From the NCBI GenBank assembly GCA_031292355.1, contig JARLHI010000055.1:186001-250000 (forward strand): a stretch of DNA of 64,000 nucleotides, written 5' to 3'. Source of the stretch: Candidatus Obscuribacterales bacterium. GTDB taxonomy: Bacteria > Cyanobacteriota > Vampirovibrionia > Obscuribacterales > Obscuribacteraceae. The translations under genes and the position numbers were made by a program. Shown piece after piece: positions 36,590-45,345 of the stretch (position 1 is its first letter; every line of letters starts with the position of its first letter). The notes under the pieces are model-generated. The model worked only from the letters and a program-made list of their open reading frames with translations. It was not told where the DNA came from and did no database searches.

Positions 36590-37060
36590 CTGAGACTTTT
36601 CTACAAATCATTTGCATCTGCTTTGTTCTGCTTGGCGCTGGTATCTTCCGGAGAAATTGTACAGATCAGCACCGCATCAGCACAAAACGAGCGAAGTGAG
36701 GCAAAAATCCTACAAAGAAATCGCACCGAAGTTGGAGATTTTGGTCCGGCGAATTACCATTCAGAGTCCAATGTCAATCTCGAACTGCCGCGGAGGGACG
36801 ACAACTATCACCTCAAAATGTGGATGAAATTCAAAGCGTATCCAAGAGTGCTCGTTTTTCTAGAGTCTGTTGTTCGGCGCCACCCGAATGACATTAGGCT
36901 TTACACAAAATTGATCGAAGTACATGTTCTGTATGGGAACATGCTTGCCGAGAAAGGTGACACAGCAAGCGCAGTCCAACAATATAGTGCCGCAATTGAC
37001 CTAAACCAAGGCATAATGATGTTTCGCGCCATACCCCAAGATTATAATCGATCGAAATAA
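36590..37060 (+). CDS. Secreted TPR-containing protein, possible CTG start
   Basis: The frame opens after a TAA at 36587. No ATG, GTG or TTG before 36623 is in frame. Starting at TTG 36623 would lose the basic n-region of the signal peptide. CTG at 36590 gives RLFYKSFASALFCLALVSSG, and GAGGA lies 7 bases upstream, so CTG initiation or a mutated start is likely. The mature part carries one or two TPR units (LVFLESVVRRHPNDIRLYTK, LAEKGDTASAVQQYSAAIDL). It is only 16 bases downstream of the recombinase. Confidence 0.55.
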   Translation: MRLFYKSFASALFCLALVSSGEIVQISTASAQNERSEAKILQRNRTEVGDFGPANYHSESNVNLELPRRDDNYHLKMWMKFKAYPRVLVFLESVVRRHPNDIRLYTKLIEVHVLYGNMLAEKGDTASAVQQYSAAIDLNQGIMMFRAIPQDYNRSK

Positions 37061-37362
37061 TTCAAACTGTTTATATACGAATTTGATACCAGGAGCAGTG
37101 CTAAAAACTGCCATTCTTATTAGTTCTGATAATCTCAATGTTTTATCGCAAATACTGTATTCATCGGCCTTTCCAAACACAAGTGGCCGAATTCGAATTT
37201 TTGGGGCAGCTCTGACCGGGGTGATCTCGATTTATCAAAGTCGCCGAGATGCATCGAACAGTGACAAATAATTCTGAAACTTACAGACACTACTTATGGT
37301 GCAAGAAGAACAAGAACTACAGTTTGTGCAATTACAGAACTGCGTGGAGGTTTTCCCAAATC
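37061..37362. other. Gene-free stretch
   Basis: No ORF with a ribosome site, strong hairpin or repeat was seen between the TPR protein and the end of the OLD-family gene. Confidence 0.5.
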
Positions 37363-39210
37363 TTAATTTGTCAGTCGATCAGCAATCTTTCGCAGCCAAG
37401 ATTCCACCTCTTTAGACGGATCGCGCTGTTCGAGCCTAGTCCTCGACATTTTGTTTACGGACTCTTGATTCAGCCGACGTTTGGCTCTAGACGACTTTTT
37501 CTTCACATCTTCGGAAGAAACCAAATTCCAAGCCTTTGCTGAGGCATCCGAAATATGGAGCTGTTCGGCGACCAACAGTGGAACATCATCTGTATCGCCA
37601 AATGTCACTCTTACTCCAAGTGACTCAAAAATTGCATCGGAGTGCAAATAATTTTCTATCTCGCGCTTGATCGTCAAGACGGCAAAATGGTTGCCGGAGC
37701 GAGCATTGACCTGACGGCATGTCTCTTGATACTTGGGTGGATTTTCAGTGTCTCGATCGTACAAATGTACTTCTGAAACCCCGAGAGATTTAAGGTAGTT
37801 TTGTCCGACCCAGTCTTTGAGGGTGCTGCCGCCGAGTGGAATGATTGCAATGCGCGGATCGCCATCCAGGTCGGGCAAACTAGCATCATCTGTTCTCAAA
37901 ATTCGTCCGATTGCTTTGAGAAACAAAATGTCGGTCGGACCTTCAACACAAACAACGACTTGCACGCGTTTGTCTGGCAATAATCCCAAGGTGTCGGCTA
38001 TTTGCTGATAGGTTGTATCTGCGCCGAATGCTATACGGTTACTGGCTGCGCGATCCAAAAAGCGCAATGACTCTAGGGGTACAAGGCCAGCCAGGGCTGG
38101 TACATGGGTAGTTACAATAACTTGGCTATTAGGAGCTTCAGACAAGTTTAATAAAGCCTCGACCAAGAGTCGTTGGTTGTTTGGGTGCTGTGCTGTCTCC
38201 GGCTCTTCCACCGCAAAGATAACAGCGGGAGCCTTGGCGTTCAACATTCGGCGTTCGGCATCGGCGCGGAAAAAGTTCAACAAAATTAGGCGCCTTGTAC
38301 CGCTTCCCCGTTTGTCAATCGGTATTTGATCGTGGTCATCGAGTGAGAGTTTGAATAGACTCTGCCACTTAGGTTCAGACTTGAACCTGGGTGTTAAATC
38401 ATCAGCCAATGCTGGGTCCATCTCTTTCAACTTTTCCAAAGTCTTAGTGGCAAGTTCTAGCACCTTCCGCTCAACGGCGGCTTTGACAGTTTCAAGTTGA
38501 CCCTCCATCTCCTTCACGGCTTCAGCTATCGCAAAATCCATCGGGTCTTGAACTTCTCGGTCTTCGTGAGTACTTTTCCGATCAGACTGGAAAAGCGCGT
38601 ACATAGGCATGTATTTTGAAAGGCTTATCCAGATTGCTTTTGCGTCCTCCTTTTCGACGGGAATTTCCTTCCTTTGGAGCAACAACTCGGTCTGGCTCTG
38701 CCATATAGCCTGTCTGATTTTGGAATTATTGCGAAGATCTACATCGTCACTGTCGACTTGAAGTGACGCCAACCTTAGCTTAAGCTCCGTATTTTTAAGG
38801 AGCAGGAGGTCGGTAACTGAAGCAGCAGAGGGATGCTTGGCAATTACGTAGGTAGAAGCCTTCGGTGACTTGGTGGCCAAATTGAATACCTTTTTCACTT
38901 CTAAGTCGCCATCTTCATTTAGAAGATACTCCTGGGACAGACTGGTTTCTGAGGTATCGTCCAGAGATAGTCGCTCAGGCAAATCCGAAAAGACGCAGGT
39001 TATTTCAGCATTGGCAGAATCTGATGTAGCTGGGCGATCATACTCATCGATCTTCACCAGCGATGAATTGAAAAAGATTTCAAGCGCTTCTAACAGGCTG
39101 GACTTGCCCGCTTCGTTCTTTCCAATCAAAGCTGTAAAATCACTAATGGGGACTACTGTCTCCTCCAAAAAAGAACGAAAATTCTTGATTTTCAGCGTCT
39201 TGAGTTGCAT
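37363..39210 (-). CDS. OLD-family ATP-dependent nuclease (AAA ATPase plus TOPRIM)
   Basis: The frame runs to 39246; ATG at 39210 gives MQLKTLKIKNFRSF, the usual start of the family. The ABC-type ATPase domain has Walker A IGKNEAGKSS (29-38), an inserted coiled segment and Walker B VIFAVEEPETAQHP. VIVTTHVPALAGLVP follows. The C-terminal TOPRIM domain has CVEGPTDILFLKAI and HLYDRDTENP. Such enzymes are phage- or plasmid-defence or repair nucleases. There is no UvrD-type GajB partner. Two genes diverge from it (39317, 39713). Confidence 0.9.
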   Translation of the reverse strand: MQLKTLKIKNFRSFLEETVVPISDFTALIGKNEAGKSSLLEALEIFFNSSLVKIDEYDRPATSDSANAEITCVFSDLPERLSLDDTSETSLSQEYLLNEDGDLEVKKVFNLATKSPKASTYVIAKHPSAASVTDLLLLKNTELKLRLASLQVDSDDVDLRNNSKIRQAIWQSQTELLLQRKEIPVEKEDAKAIWISLSKYMPMYALFQSDRKSTHEDREVQDPMDFAIAEAVKEMEGQLETVKAAVERKVLELATKTLEKLKEMDPALADDLTPRFKSEPKWQSLFKLSLDDHDQIPIDKRGSGTRRLILLNFFRADAERRMLNAKAPAVIFAVEEPETAQHPNNQRLLVEALLNLSEAPNSQVIVTTHVPALAGLVPLESLRFLDRAASNRIAFGADTTYQQIADTLGLLPDKRVQVVVCVEGPTDILFLKAIGRILRTDDASLPDLDGDPRIAIIPLGGSTLKDWVGQNYLKSLGVSEVHLYDRDTENPPKYQETCRQVNARSGNHFAVLTIKREIENYLHSDAIFESLGVRVTFGDTDDVPLLVAEQLHISDASAKAWNLVSSEDVKKKSSRAKRRLNQESVNKMSRTRLEQRDPSKEVESWLRKIADRLTN

Positions 39211-39316
39211 GGTGACGTCTAAACCTCGCACAGCCAGATTGCCCAAGCATTAGATTACCGCCCAATGGGCAAATTTTGAAGAATCAAACCTTGTCAACAA
39301 AAGGAAGAGAACAGCA

Positions 39317-39655
39317 ATGAATTCAAACAAAAAAGAAGAGTTCGAAGAGATATTCAACAGCACGCCGCCGGCTGAACTGGAAGTTGTCTGCAAATTATTA
39401 GCTGCAGGGCGAATGGTAAAAATTTTTGATAGAGGCGGCTTAGCAACTTCTGTGGAAACTTTAGGCACTATATATTCTGATCCAACGCATGTAGCAGCGG
39501 TCAAAAACGTTTACCGAAACATTTTTATAGTCGTTTCTGAGCCAGTAATGCGCACGGGGTACGGCGAAAGCGTCGTTTATACCACCAATAACAAAGGGCG
39601 AGAGTTTTTAGAATTTTGTCAAAATAGGCTTGTTGCACAACCCAACAGTCCTTAA
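39317..39655 (+). CDS. Hypothetical small protein next to OLD nuclease
   Basis: The 112-residue soluble protein has AGGAAGAG 8-9 bases before its ATG. It is not recognised. A helical N-terminus (NKKEEFEEIFNSTPPAELEV) precedes a compact mixed domain (ETLGTIYSDPTHVAAVKNVY, then NIFIVVSEPVMRTGYGESVV). It diverges from the OLD nuclease, with 106 bases between starts, and is followed by the YaaC-like gene after 57 bases. A regulator or defence accessory is possible. Confidence 0.6.
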   Translation: MNSNKKEEFEEIFNSTPPAELEVVCKLLAAGRMVKIFDRGGLATSVETLGTIYSDPTHVAAVKNVYRNIFIVVSEPVMRTGYGESVVYTTNNKGREFLEFCQNRLVAQPNSP

Positions 39656-39712
39656 AATTGTTCTCGTAAATGACCGTAATTAGTCTCGCCTATAATTAGG
39701 TGTGATTAACGC

Positions 39713-40900
39713 ATGCCGCCACATGAGGATTTCTATTTGACTGATAAACCTACATTGCGCTTGTTTACCGAAGATCCGGTGGATAGCTTGTGGGAGCAAT
39801 TATCGCTCTACGAAAGCCATACACTTGCAAAAAGATTATTAGAACAAAAGGCAGATGCGGCCTCGATTAATTTGACATCAAATATACTTGAGGCAAAGGC
39901 AAAGGCTATTTCATCCTGTATCCGCAATGCACGGGACAACATAAACAATATTTCTAAAAGTTCCACTGTACAAGTGACATCAAACTACTACGGCTGCTTA
40001 TGGTTATGCGCGGCTGTAGCTGCGGCAGACCCTGCTAACGATGCAGATTTAGCAAAGCTTGAAAAATCGACAAAAGGTGGTCATGGGCTACAAAATGTTG
40101 CCGATGATTCTGGTCAATTTCCTGATTCAGAATTTGTCTACCTGAGAGAAACTGGTCTGCTAGCGGACCTCCTAAAGTGGAGCGGAATGAATGCGCAGAC
40201 ACTTAAGAATATCTCCCCTAAAAGTTCAATAAAAGATTTCGCGAAAGCCTCGGTGGATGACAAAGGTCTGCTAGTCTCACTAGCAGACCTTCTCGCTCGT
40301 ATTCCAGAGCTTAAGGGGCTTTACGAAGATATTTTAGGCAAGAAGTCTCTGTGCATCCCCCTAGTCTCAGATGTATCAAGGAATATCGCTGAGAGAATGC
40401 CACCGATTAATTTCACAAGCAAACCGAATGTTCAACCACCAAATCCAGGACATTTCCGGGTCCACCTTTCAGGCACTTTGGGAATGAGCAAAACTCAGGT
40501 TGATGATTTGGGCATTCCTGCCGCCGAATTCGAAGAAAATCCGGGCAAAGACTGGAATGCGAAATTTACGGATTCGGAAAGTCTTCCTTGGGCGAAATCT
40601 TTTCCCACATATCATTCGAGCTTAGCCGGCACGTGGAACATATGGATTGTCCCACTACTGGGTTCAATTCAAGACCCTCTTTTTATTCACATGATGGCTT
40701 TATATGAGCTAAGCATATTTGCTAGATACCGCCCTGCTGTCTGGCACGAAATTCTGGAAGGAAGTTATGACCAATACAGAATCCTCATACAAAGTTACTT
40801 ACGCCTTTTCAGTCGTCTTGGACCTGAACTTGCTTTGACAAAGCTGATCGACCGTAATGTTCTAGTAATTCCACCTGGCGGATTGTTCGGACCGGGGTAG
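39713..40900 (+). CDS. YaaC-like protein
   Basis: This 395-residue protein has features of the YaaC family: YYGCLWLCAAVAAADPANDA followed by KGGHGLQNV near residues 90-130. A C-terminal helical part includes FIHMMALYELSIFARYRPAVW and IQSYLRLFSRLGPELALTK. The molecular function of YaaC is not established. The nearby OLD nuclease and the accessory setting suggest a defence link, but that is inference. A long inverted repeat lies just after the stop. Confidence 0.6.
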   Translation: MPPHEDFYLTDKPTLRLFTEDPVDSLWEQLSLYESHTLAKRLLEQKADAASINLTSNILEAKAKAISSCIRNARDNINNISKSSTVQVTSNYYGCLWLCAAVAAADPANDADLAKLEKSTKGGHGLQNVADDSGQFPDSEFVYLRETGLLADLLKWSGMNAQTLKNISPKSSIKDFAKASVDDKGLLVSLADLLARIPELKGLYEDILGKKSLCIPLVSDVSRNIAERMPPINFTSKPNVQPPNPGHFRVHLSGTLGMSKTQVDDLGIPAAEFEENPGKDWNAKFTDSESLPWAKSFPTYHSSLAGTWNIWIVPLLGSIQDPLFIHMMALYELSIFARYRPAVWHEILEGSYDQYRILIQSYLRLFSRLGPELALTKLIDRNVLVIPPGGLFGPG

Positions 40901-40914
40901 AAAAAATTGGTCAT

Positions 40915-40970
40915 CTAGTCAAATAAACACTCCCGAAAACAACTGTTTTCGAGAATGTCTATATGACTAG
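40915..40970. repeat. Long interrupted inverted repeat
   Basis: CTAGTCA pairs with TGACTAG at the ends, and an inner CGAAAAC-AACT-GTTTTCG hairpin lies at the centre with partial pairing between. It follows the YaaC-like gene and faces the minus-strand conjugation remnants. It could serve as a terminator or as a remnant element end. Confidence 0.55.
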
Positions 40971-41076
40971 AGTTGATCAGGACTAAGTTTGAGGCACGGC
41001 AAAAAAGTCGCCCAAGCACCATTTTCGGGAAAGTCCACGCTAAAGGTTAAACCGATTCTCTGACCGGCTACAGTCG

Positions 41077-41352
41077 TTATTGATATAAGGCTGCCACAAG
41101 TTTATTTTGAAGAATCCCTTTTTGCTTTTCGTCAGACTGAACTCCGTCCATATCAATAACATCAGCATTTTGTTTGCTGTAGCAGCTATCACCAAAAAAT
41201 TTCATTAAGCGCGTAATATTTTGAAGCTGTAATGCAGGATCGATTTCAGTCCATTTTTGTTCAGTTTGACTGTACTTCATAAGACTATCGTCATTCCAAG
41301 AACCGAAATTTGGATGGCTTTCTACGACCCCGCCATTCTTGGATTGACCCAT
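41077..41352 (-). CDS. ORF remnant downstream of coupling-protein fragment
   Basis: The 91-residue product (MGQSKNGGVVESHPNFGSW, then LQNITRLMKFFGDSCYSKQ) is not recognised. It overlaps the coupling-protein fragment by 31 bases in another frame. It may be the 3' remains of a neighbouring gene joined by deletion. No ribosome site is evident. Confidence 0.35.
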   Translation of the reverse strand: MGQSKNGGVVESHPNFGSWNDDSLMKYSQTEQKWTEIDPALQLQNITRLMKFFGDSCYSKQNADVIDMDGVQSDEKQKGILQNKLVAALYQ

Positions 41353-42146
41353 AAATTGAGACGCTGCATCAAGCCGCTCGTGACGCCGTTTCTAAAACCC
41401 TCAGAACTATTTTTGAAGAAAGCCTCGTATTCGTCTTTTGCAGCTTGATTTTTGCTTTCATGAAGAATTTCACCCATGGCTGCTGGTCCTTCGCGCATTA
41501 GTTCGCGGACCATAGCCAGATTGCCACGCTCACCAGCCACGTGCAAAATCAAAGCTGTGAGCAAATGTCGTTCGCTGGTCTCCCAGATGGGATCGCCACC
41601 AGAAAATTTCTTCGACGTATTCTGGACAATCAAATTGGCGACGTTTTGCGCCTGGTCGATTGAAGTGACCAGATCAATCGGATTGATTCGGTCAGAATGC
41701 AAATCATCTGGATTGAAATAGTAAATCTGCTGACCGCCCTTGGTCTGCCTGAAGTGGGCGGTCTGGCGGTACAAATCCGGAAGCTCATTTCCTGCTGTCG
41801 CTTCGGTCACGATTGCGCTGCTTTTAAAACGAGCCAGAAGATTAGGAACGAAAATGCTCGAGGTTTTGCCTGAACCTGTTGGTCCGCAGACAAGCGCATG
41901 CTTGATTGAATCAGATGGACTAACAAGCAAGCAGCTTTGAGGCCCAATCGGTCCAAGAACTAGTCTTGTCGAATCTCCTGGCGGCGAATCGTATCCAGCT
42001 TGAAGAATGTCCTGGTCAGTTGCCCATCGAGCAGAGCCATGGGTCGTTGATGCTTCCTCTGTCTTTGATACATGAATCAAGGTCCTGGCGTTCTCTTCGA
42101 TCGCCGCAAGAACCTCTGAGCACTTTTTGCGGCAATCATCAGTTGC
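41322..42146 (-). pseudogene. Truncated type IV coupling protein (VirD4/TraG family)
   Basis: The readable part contains Walker A GPTGSGKTSS, VPNLLARFKSSAIVTEATA, the NP motif (DRINPIDLV), SERHLLTALILHVAGERGN and SGLMQRLNLWVNP. It stops shortly after, so Walker B and the C-terminal half are missing. The frame continues upstream to an in-frame TAG at 42147, and the earliest usual start is a TTG at 42080. Coupling proteins link relaxase to the conjugation channel. This is a remnant and is unlikely to work. Confidence 0.75.
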
Positions 42147-42410
42147 CTAGGTATTGAGCTTTTCGCTTACTTCAATGCGTACCAGCGATCCAGATTGGTT
42201 AGGCTGCCAGGTAATTAGAGCCGAAAACTCATAGTTCCAATTCACGCCCTTGACTCTCTGCATGCTTTTTTGACTGGCAGTCAATTGTCGCAAAGCATCG
42301 CTAATCAACACGATACGCCAGTAAAAGCGAGCTAAAGCAGCGCTTGCAAGTTCAGCGATGCATGGCATTGGAGCTTGAATTGCTAACTCTTGTGCAGCCT
42401 TAGTCGGCAT
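42147..42410 (-). CDS. Small ORF upstream of coupling-protein fragment
   Basis: The 87-residue ORF (MPTKAAQELAIQAPMPCIAE, ending EVSEKLNT) is in the same frame as the coupling-protein fragment and is separated from it by one TAG. The same frame also holds the ORF before it. A conjugation-associated small protein is inferred from position. No family is recognised. Confidence 0.4.
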   Translation of the reverse strand: MPTKAAQELAIQAPMPCIAELASAALARFYWRIVLISDALRQLTASQKSMQRVKGVNWNYEFSALITWQPNQSGSLVRIEVSEKLNT

Positions 42411-42413
42411 CGA

Positions 42414-42770
42414 CTACCTTTCGCCTCGTGAGAACATATCTTCGTCTTCGTCTTCGTCTTCGTCTTCGTCACGATCGCGTTCATGTTCTGGCTGCAGTTG
42501 TTTTTGCAATTCGCCAGTCACAATTTGCCGCGAAGTTTCGTTGACCTGTTGTTGTCCTTGCACCCTATCGATCTCTTTGCCCTTTTGTCTGTCTAGGTCT
42601 TTGGGCTTTGTGCCCAACAAATCGTCTAAACCATCAAATGTTCGACAATATCGCTGTTCTTCCTGAGCGCGGCGTTTTAGCTTGACGGTATGAGCCTGAT
42701 CTTCCTGACCCAGGCGTTTGTAGATTTTGGTATTAATTGGCAGAATAACTAAGGCGTTATTTGTCAGCAG
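42414..42770 (-). pseudogene. 5'-truncated ORF, possible relaxase C-terminus
   Basis: The frame is open without a normal start from 42770 (ALVILPINTKIYKRLGQEDQ, then RRAQEEQRYCRTFDGLDDLL) and ends in a Gln/Glu-rich tail with alternating Asp/Glu and FSRGER. A stop lies at the junction with the repeat region. The sequence therefore looks like the C-terminal part of a longer protein cut by an insertion. Relaxase identity is a guess from gene order before the coupling protein. Confidence 0.4.
42439..42470. repeat. 6-bp microsatellite (TCTTCG)
   Basis: Five copies plus two bases of TCTTCG encode alternating Asp/Glu on the minus strand. Copy number may vary by slippage without changing the frame. 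Confidence 0.9.
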
Positions 42771-42823
42771 CTATCCGAGTTTTCCAGTTTTCAAAACGCC
42801 AGAAATTGAATACTGGAGAGCAT

Positions 42824-42940
42824 TGTCAGACTAGTACTGACAAACAATTCCACAAAAAGTCTGCCATTTATCGCCACAAAAAACCTGCCATTTAATTACA
42901 CAAACTGTCAGACTTTCGGAATATACTCTCTGCCATTTAT
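42824..42940. repeat. Transposon-end-like array
   Basis: The array begins with TGTCAG and CTGACA arms around 7 bases (42824-42842). Three copies of CTGCCATTTA follow, at 42861, 42885 and 42930, spaced 24 and 45 bases (about 2 and 4 helical turns). TGTCAG occurs again at 42907. Arrays like this occur inside the ends of TniA/TnsB- or IstA-type transposons. No transposase is seen. Confidence 0.5.
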
Positions 42941-42990
42941 TTCGCCAAGTCAAACAATTGCTTATCACCGGCCGGCCCGGCACTAGCGAC

Positions 42991-43416
42991 TCAGTGGGCG
43001 CTCGGTGTCAGTGCCTTCCAGGCTGAATGGGAATCCATGTAGTCTCGCCAATGCCCGATTTTTCGGTTCTCGATCTTGATGATGGAACAGAATTGATTGT
43101 TGTATTTCACACCCGTCGCGAGGATCGTCCCGTGGACCTCGTATTCGATGATGCAGCCGTCGCCTGTCTTGTGGATGATCAACTTGTCGGCGGATTGCAG
43201 TGCGATGCTTTCGACATAGCCCCCAAATGCGGCCATCAGGTCGGCTCGCCCTTGGATGACGCGAGGCCAGCCCAGGTCATAACGAACCTCGTAGATGGTG
43301 TCGTCGGTGACGATGTCGAAAAAGTGCTCGCCATCAACAAGGTCACCAAGCGCTTCTCGAACGAGACTGAAGTAAGGCTCGGCGGCTTTATAGGCCGCGT
43401 ATCTCTGCTTGGACAT
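42991..43416 (-). CDS. SnoaL/NTF2-like protein
   Basis: The 141-residue single-domain protein of the NTF2/SnoaL fold has an N-terminal helix (AAYKAAEPYFSLVREALGDL), DGEHFFDIVTDDTIYEVRY, VIQGRADLMAAFGGYVE and a beta-sheet ending GHWRDYMDSHSAW. Family members are small isomerases or polyketide hydroxylase-like proteins. It lies 36 bases after the NmrA-type gene and is probably cotranscribed. Codons are GC-rich compared with neighbours outside the cassette, which suggests transfer. Confidence 0.8.
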   Translation of the reverse strand: MSKQRYAAYKAAEPYFSLVREALGDLVDGEHFFDIVTDDTIYEVRYDLGWPRVIQGRADLMAAFGGYVESIALQSADKLIIHKTGDGCIIEYEVHGTILATGVKYNNQFCSIIKIENRKIGHWRDYMDSHSAWKALTPSAH

Positions 43417-43452
43417 TCTGGACTCCTTATGTCGATTCGTAGGACAAGATTT

Positions 43453-44295
43453 TCACTGACGCCACGCAGCAGCGGACTTTGTAGCGAATTCCGTGAAGCT
43501 GGTTGGCGGTTTGTCGGTCGCCGTCAAAACATCGTTGTTGGGTCGAGAACCTCGTCCGCTGGCAATTGTCTCGGTCAAAGTACGAAGCACCTCGCCATAT
43601 TCAGCGGGCACACCGGCTTGGATCATGGCATTGATCCATGCGTTGCGATCAATGTCGCGGTACGAAATCCTGCGACCAACGGCGTTCGAGATGTCTGCGG
43701 CGGCTTCCTCAAAGGTCAACGCTTTGGGACCAGTGGGAGAATACACACTGCCAGCGTGTCGCACAGGGTCACTCAGCGTCGCCGCCGCGACGGATGCGAT
43801 GTCGTCTGCACTGACGAAGGCTTCAGCCCCCATTCCGCAGGGCACAACGATTTCATCGTTCACAGGCTTGACGAACGTCTCGCTGAAGTTCTGCATGAAC
43901 CAAGCGGGACGTACGACGGAATGGGAGAGCGCAGTACGCGAGGCTAGATCCAGCTCCACAGCGCGCAGTGCGACTTCCGCAGGCGCGTGCTCAATGCCGT
44001 AGGCACTGAGATAGGTGACATGGCGCACGCCGACGCGCTCGGCTTCGTCGAGAAACTTGGTAACGATGTTGGCAAAGTCAACGCGCAGCACAGGTGGCAC
44101 AAGATAGATGGCCGAGACGTTGTCCAGAGCACTTGCAAAGGTCGATCGGTCGTTCCAGTCGAAGCGGATGTCTGCACGACTGCGAGCGGCGGTGCGAACG
44201 ACGATGCCTTGGTTGATGAGCTTCTTGGCGACCCGCGATCCGGTCTTGCCGGTGGCGCCGAGTACGAGGGTGTAGTTATTGGTGATGTCGTTCAT
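43453..44295 (-). CDS. NmrA-like NAD(P)-binding protein (atypical SDR)
   Basis: This 280-residue protein has the N-terminal Rossmann motif VLGATGKTGSRVAKKL (11-26), a HVTYLSAYGIEHAPAE segment and SVVRPAWFMQNFSETFVKP, all typical of the NmrA/YtfG quinone oxidoreductase-like group. It probably binds NAD(P)H and reduces a quinone or acts as a redox sensor. It diverges from the AraC regulator (103 bases). Same GC-rich cassette. Confidence 0.87.
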   Translation of the reverse strand: MNDITNNYTLVLGATGKTGSRVAKKLINQGIVVRTAARSRADIRFDWNDRSTFASALDNVSAIYLVPPVLRVDFANIVTKFLDEAERVGVRHVTYLSAYGIEHAPAEVALRAVELDLASRTALSHSVVRPAWFMQNFSETFVKPVNDEIVVPCGMGAEAFVSADDIASVAAATLSDPVRHAGSVYSPTGPKALTFEEAAADISNAVGRRISYRDIDRNAWINAMIQAGVPAEYGEVLRTLTETIASGRGSRPNNDVLTATDKPPTSFTEFATKSAAAWRQ

Positions 44296-44398
44296 AGTGC
44301 GGTCTCTTGGTTAATTGGTCGATGAACCAATTTTATGCAGAAATTGCGAGTGTCCCAATCATCTATTCGCTCAATAATTTGTGTGATACGCTCAATTC

Positions 44399-45316
44399 AT
44401 GGACATATTGCAAGAGCATCTAGTGCGCGCTCGCGCCTCTGGCGGGGTGTTTGCACGATCTATCGCTGTCGCCCCTTGGGGGCTTCGGCTACCTGGCACG
44501 ATTCAGCTTGCGGTTCACGCGATGATTCAGGGGCAAGCATGGTTGTGGCTTGACGGCGAGGAAGCCTCTCTCGAACTCAAGCCAGGGGATCTGGCGCTCG
44601 TCCGAGGAGGTGCTGACCACTTCATCGCGCACGAGCCAAGGGCGCACTGTGTGTTGCCGGAGGATTTTCGGACTCATCACGCTTCCGATGAAGCCGAGCG
44701 TGATCCACGAGCGGCGGCATTCCTCTGTGGGGCTTATCGCTTTGCTGGTGACATCGGTGCGGGGCTCGTTAATGCACTTCCGCCCATATTCCTGATTCCC
44801 TCGCGCATGGACAATCCCATTCACGGGGTGGTAGCGCTGCTGTCGAGAGAACTGTCTCATGCCGAGCCAGGTCGCCAGACCGTGCTTGACCGGCTACTGG
44901 ATGTTCTCGTCGTGCTTGGGCTTCGGACTGGGCTAGCATCGAGCCCGGAGGCACCCGCATGGGTACGGGGCGGGTCGGACGCACGCCTGTCTCGAGCGCT
45001 TCAGGCAATGCACGCTGACATTAGCAAGCGGTGGACCGTGGATGAACTCGCGGGCATGAGCAATATGTCCCGCGCCACGTTTGCTCGTGTATTCCAGGAG
45101 GTTCTTGGCGACACGCCCATGCGGTATCTCACCAATTGGCGGATGACCGTTGCGCGCGATCTCTTACGAAGCCAGGACATTGCACTGACTGAAGTGGCAG
45201 AGCGGGTCGGGTACTCGTCTCTATATGCCTTTGCCACGGCGTTCCGCCGACATCATGGGCAGCCTCCGGGAAGGTGGCGTCAGCGTGAGCAAGACTTGCC
45301 CGAAGTCACGCATTAG
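44399..45316 (+). CDS. AraC-family regulator with N-terminal cupin
   Basis: The 305-residue protein has an N-terminal cupin domain (about 20-180; LDGEEASLELKPGDLALVRGG, then DHFIAHEP). A C-terminal pair of AraC helix-turn-helix motifs follows (about 205-295; ISKRWTVDELAGMSNMSRAT and VAERVGYSSLYAFATAFRRH). It probably controls the divergent NmrA/SnoaL genes in response to a small ligand. The cassette arrangement is common in proteobacteria, supporting horizontal origin. Confidence 0.9.
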   Translation: MDILQEHLVRARASGGVFARSIAVAPWGLRLPGTIQLAVHAMIQGQAWLWLDGEEASLELKPGDLALVRGGADHFIAHEPRAHCVLPEDFRTHHASDEAERDPRAAAFLCGAYRFAGDIGAGLVNALPPIFLIPSRMDNPIHGVVALLSRELSHAEPGRQTVLDRLLDVLVVLGLRTGLASSPEAPAWVRGGSDARLSRALQAMHADISKRWTVDELAGMSNMSRATFARVFQEVLGDTPMRYLTNWRMTVARDLLRSQDIALTEVAERVGYSSLYAFATAFRRHHGQPPGRWRQREQDLPEVTH

Positions 45317-45345
45317 CTGTAGCGGCTTGCAATCACTGTCAAAAA

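Noticed and set aside
37363..39210. Gabija GajA
   Set aside because: No GajB-type UvrD helicase is present next to it; a plain OLD-family call is safer.
42861..42940. CRISPR array
   Set aside because: Only three 10-base repeats, unequal spacing and no spacer structure or cas genes.
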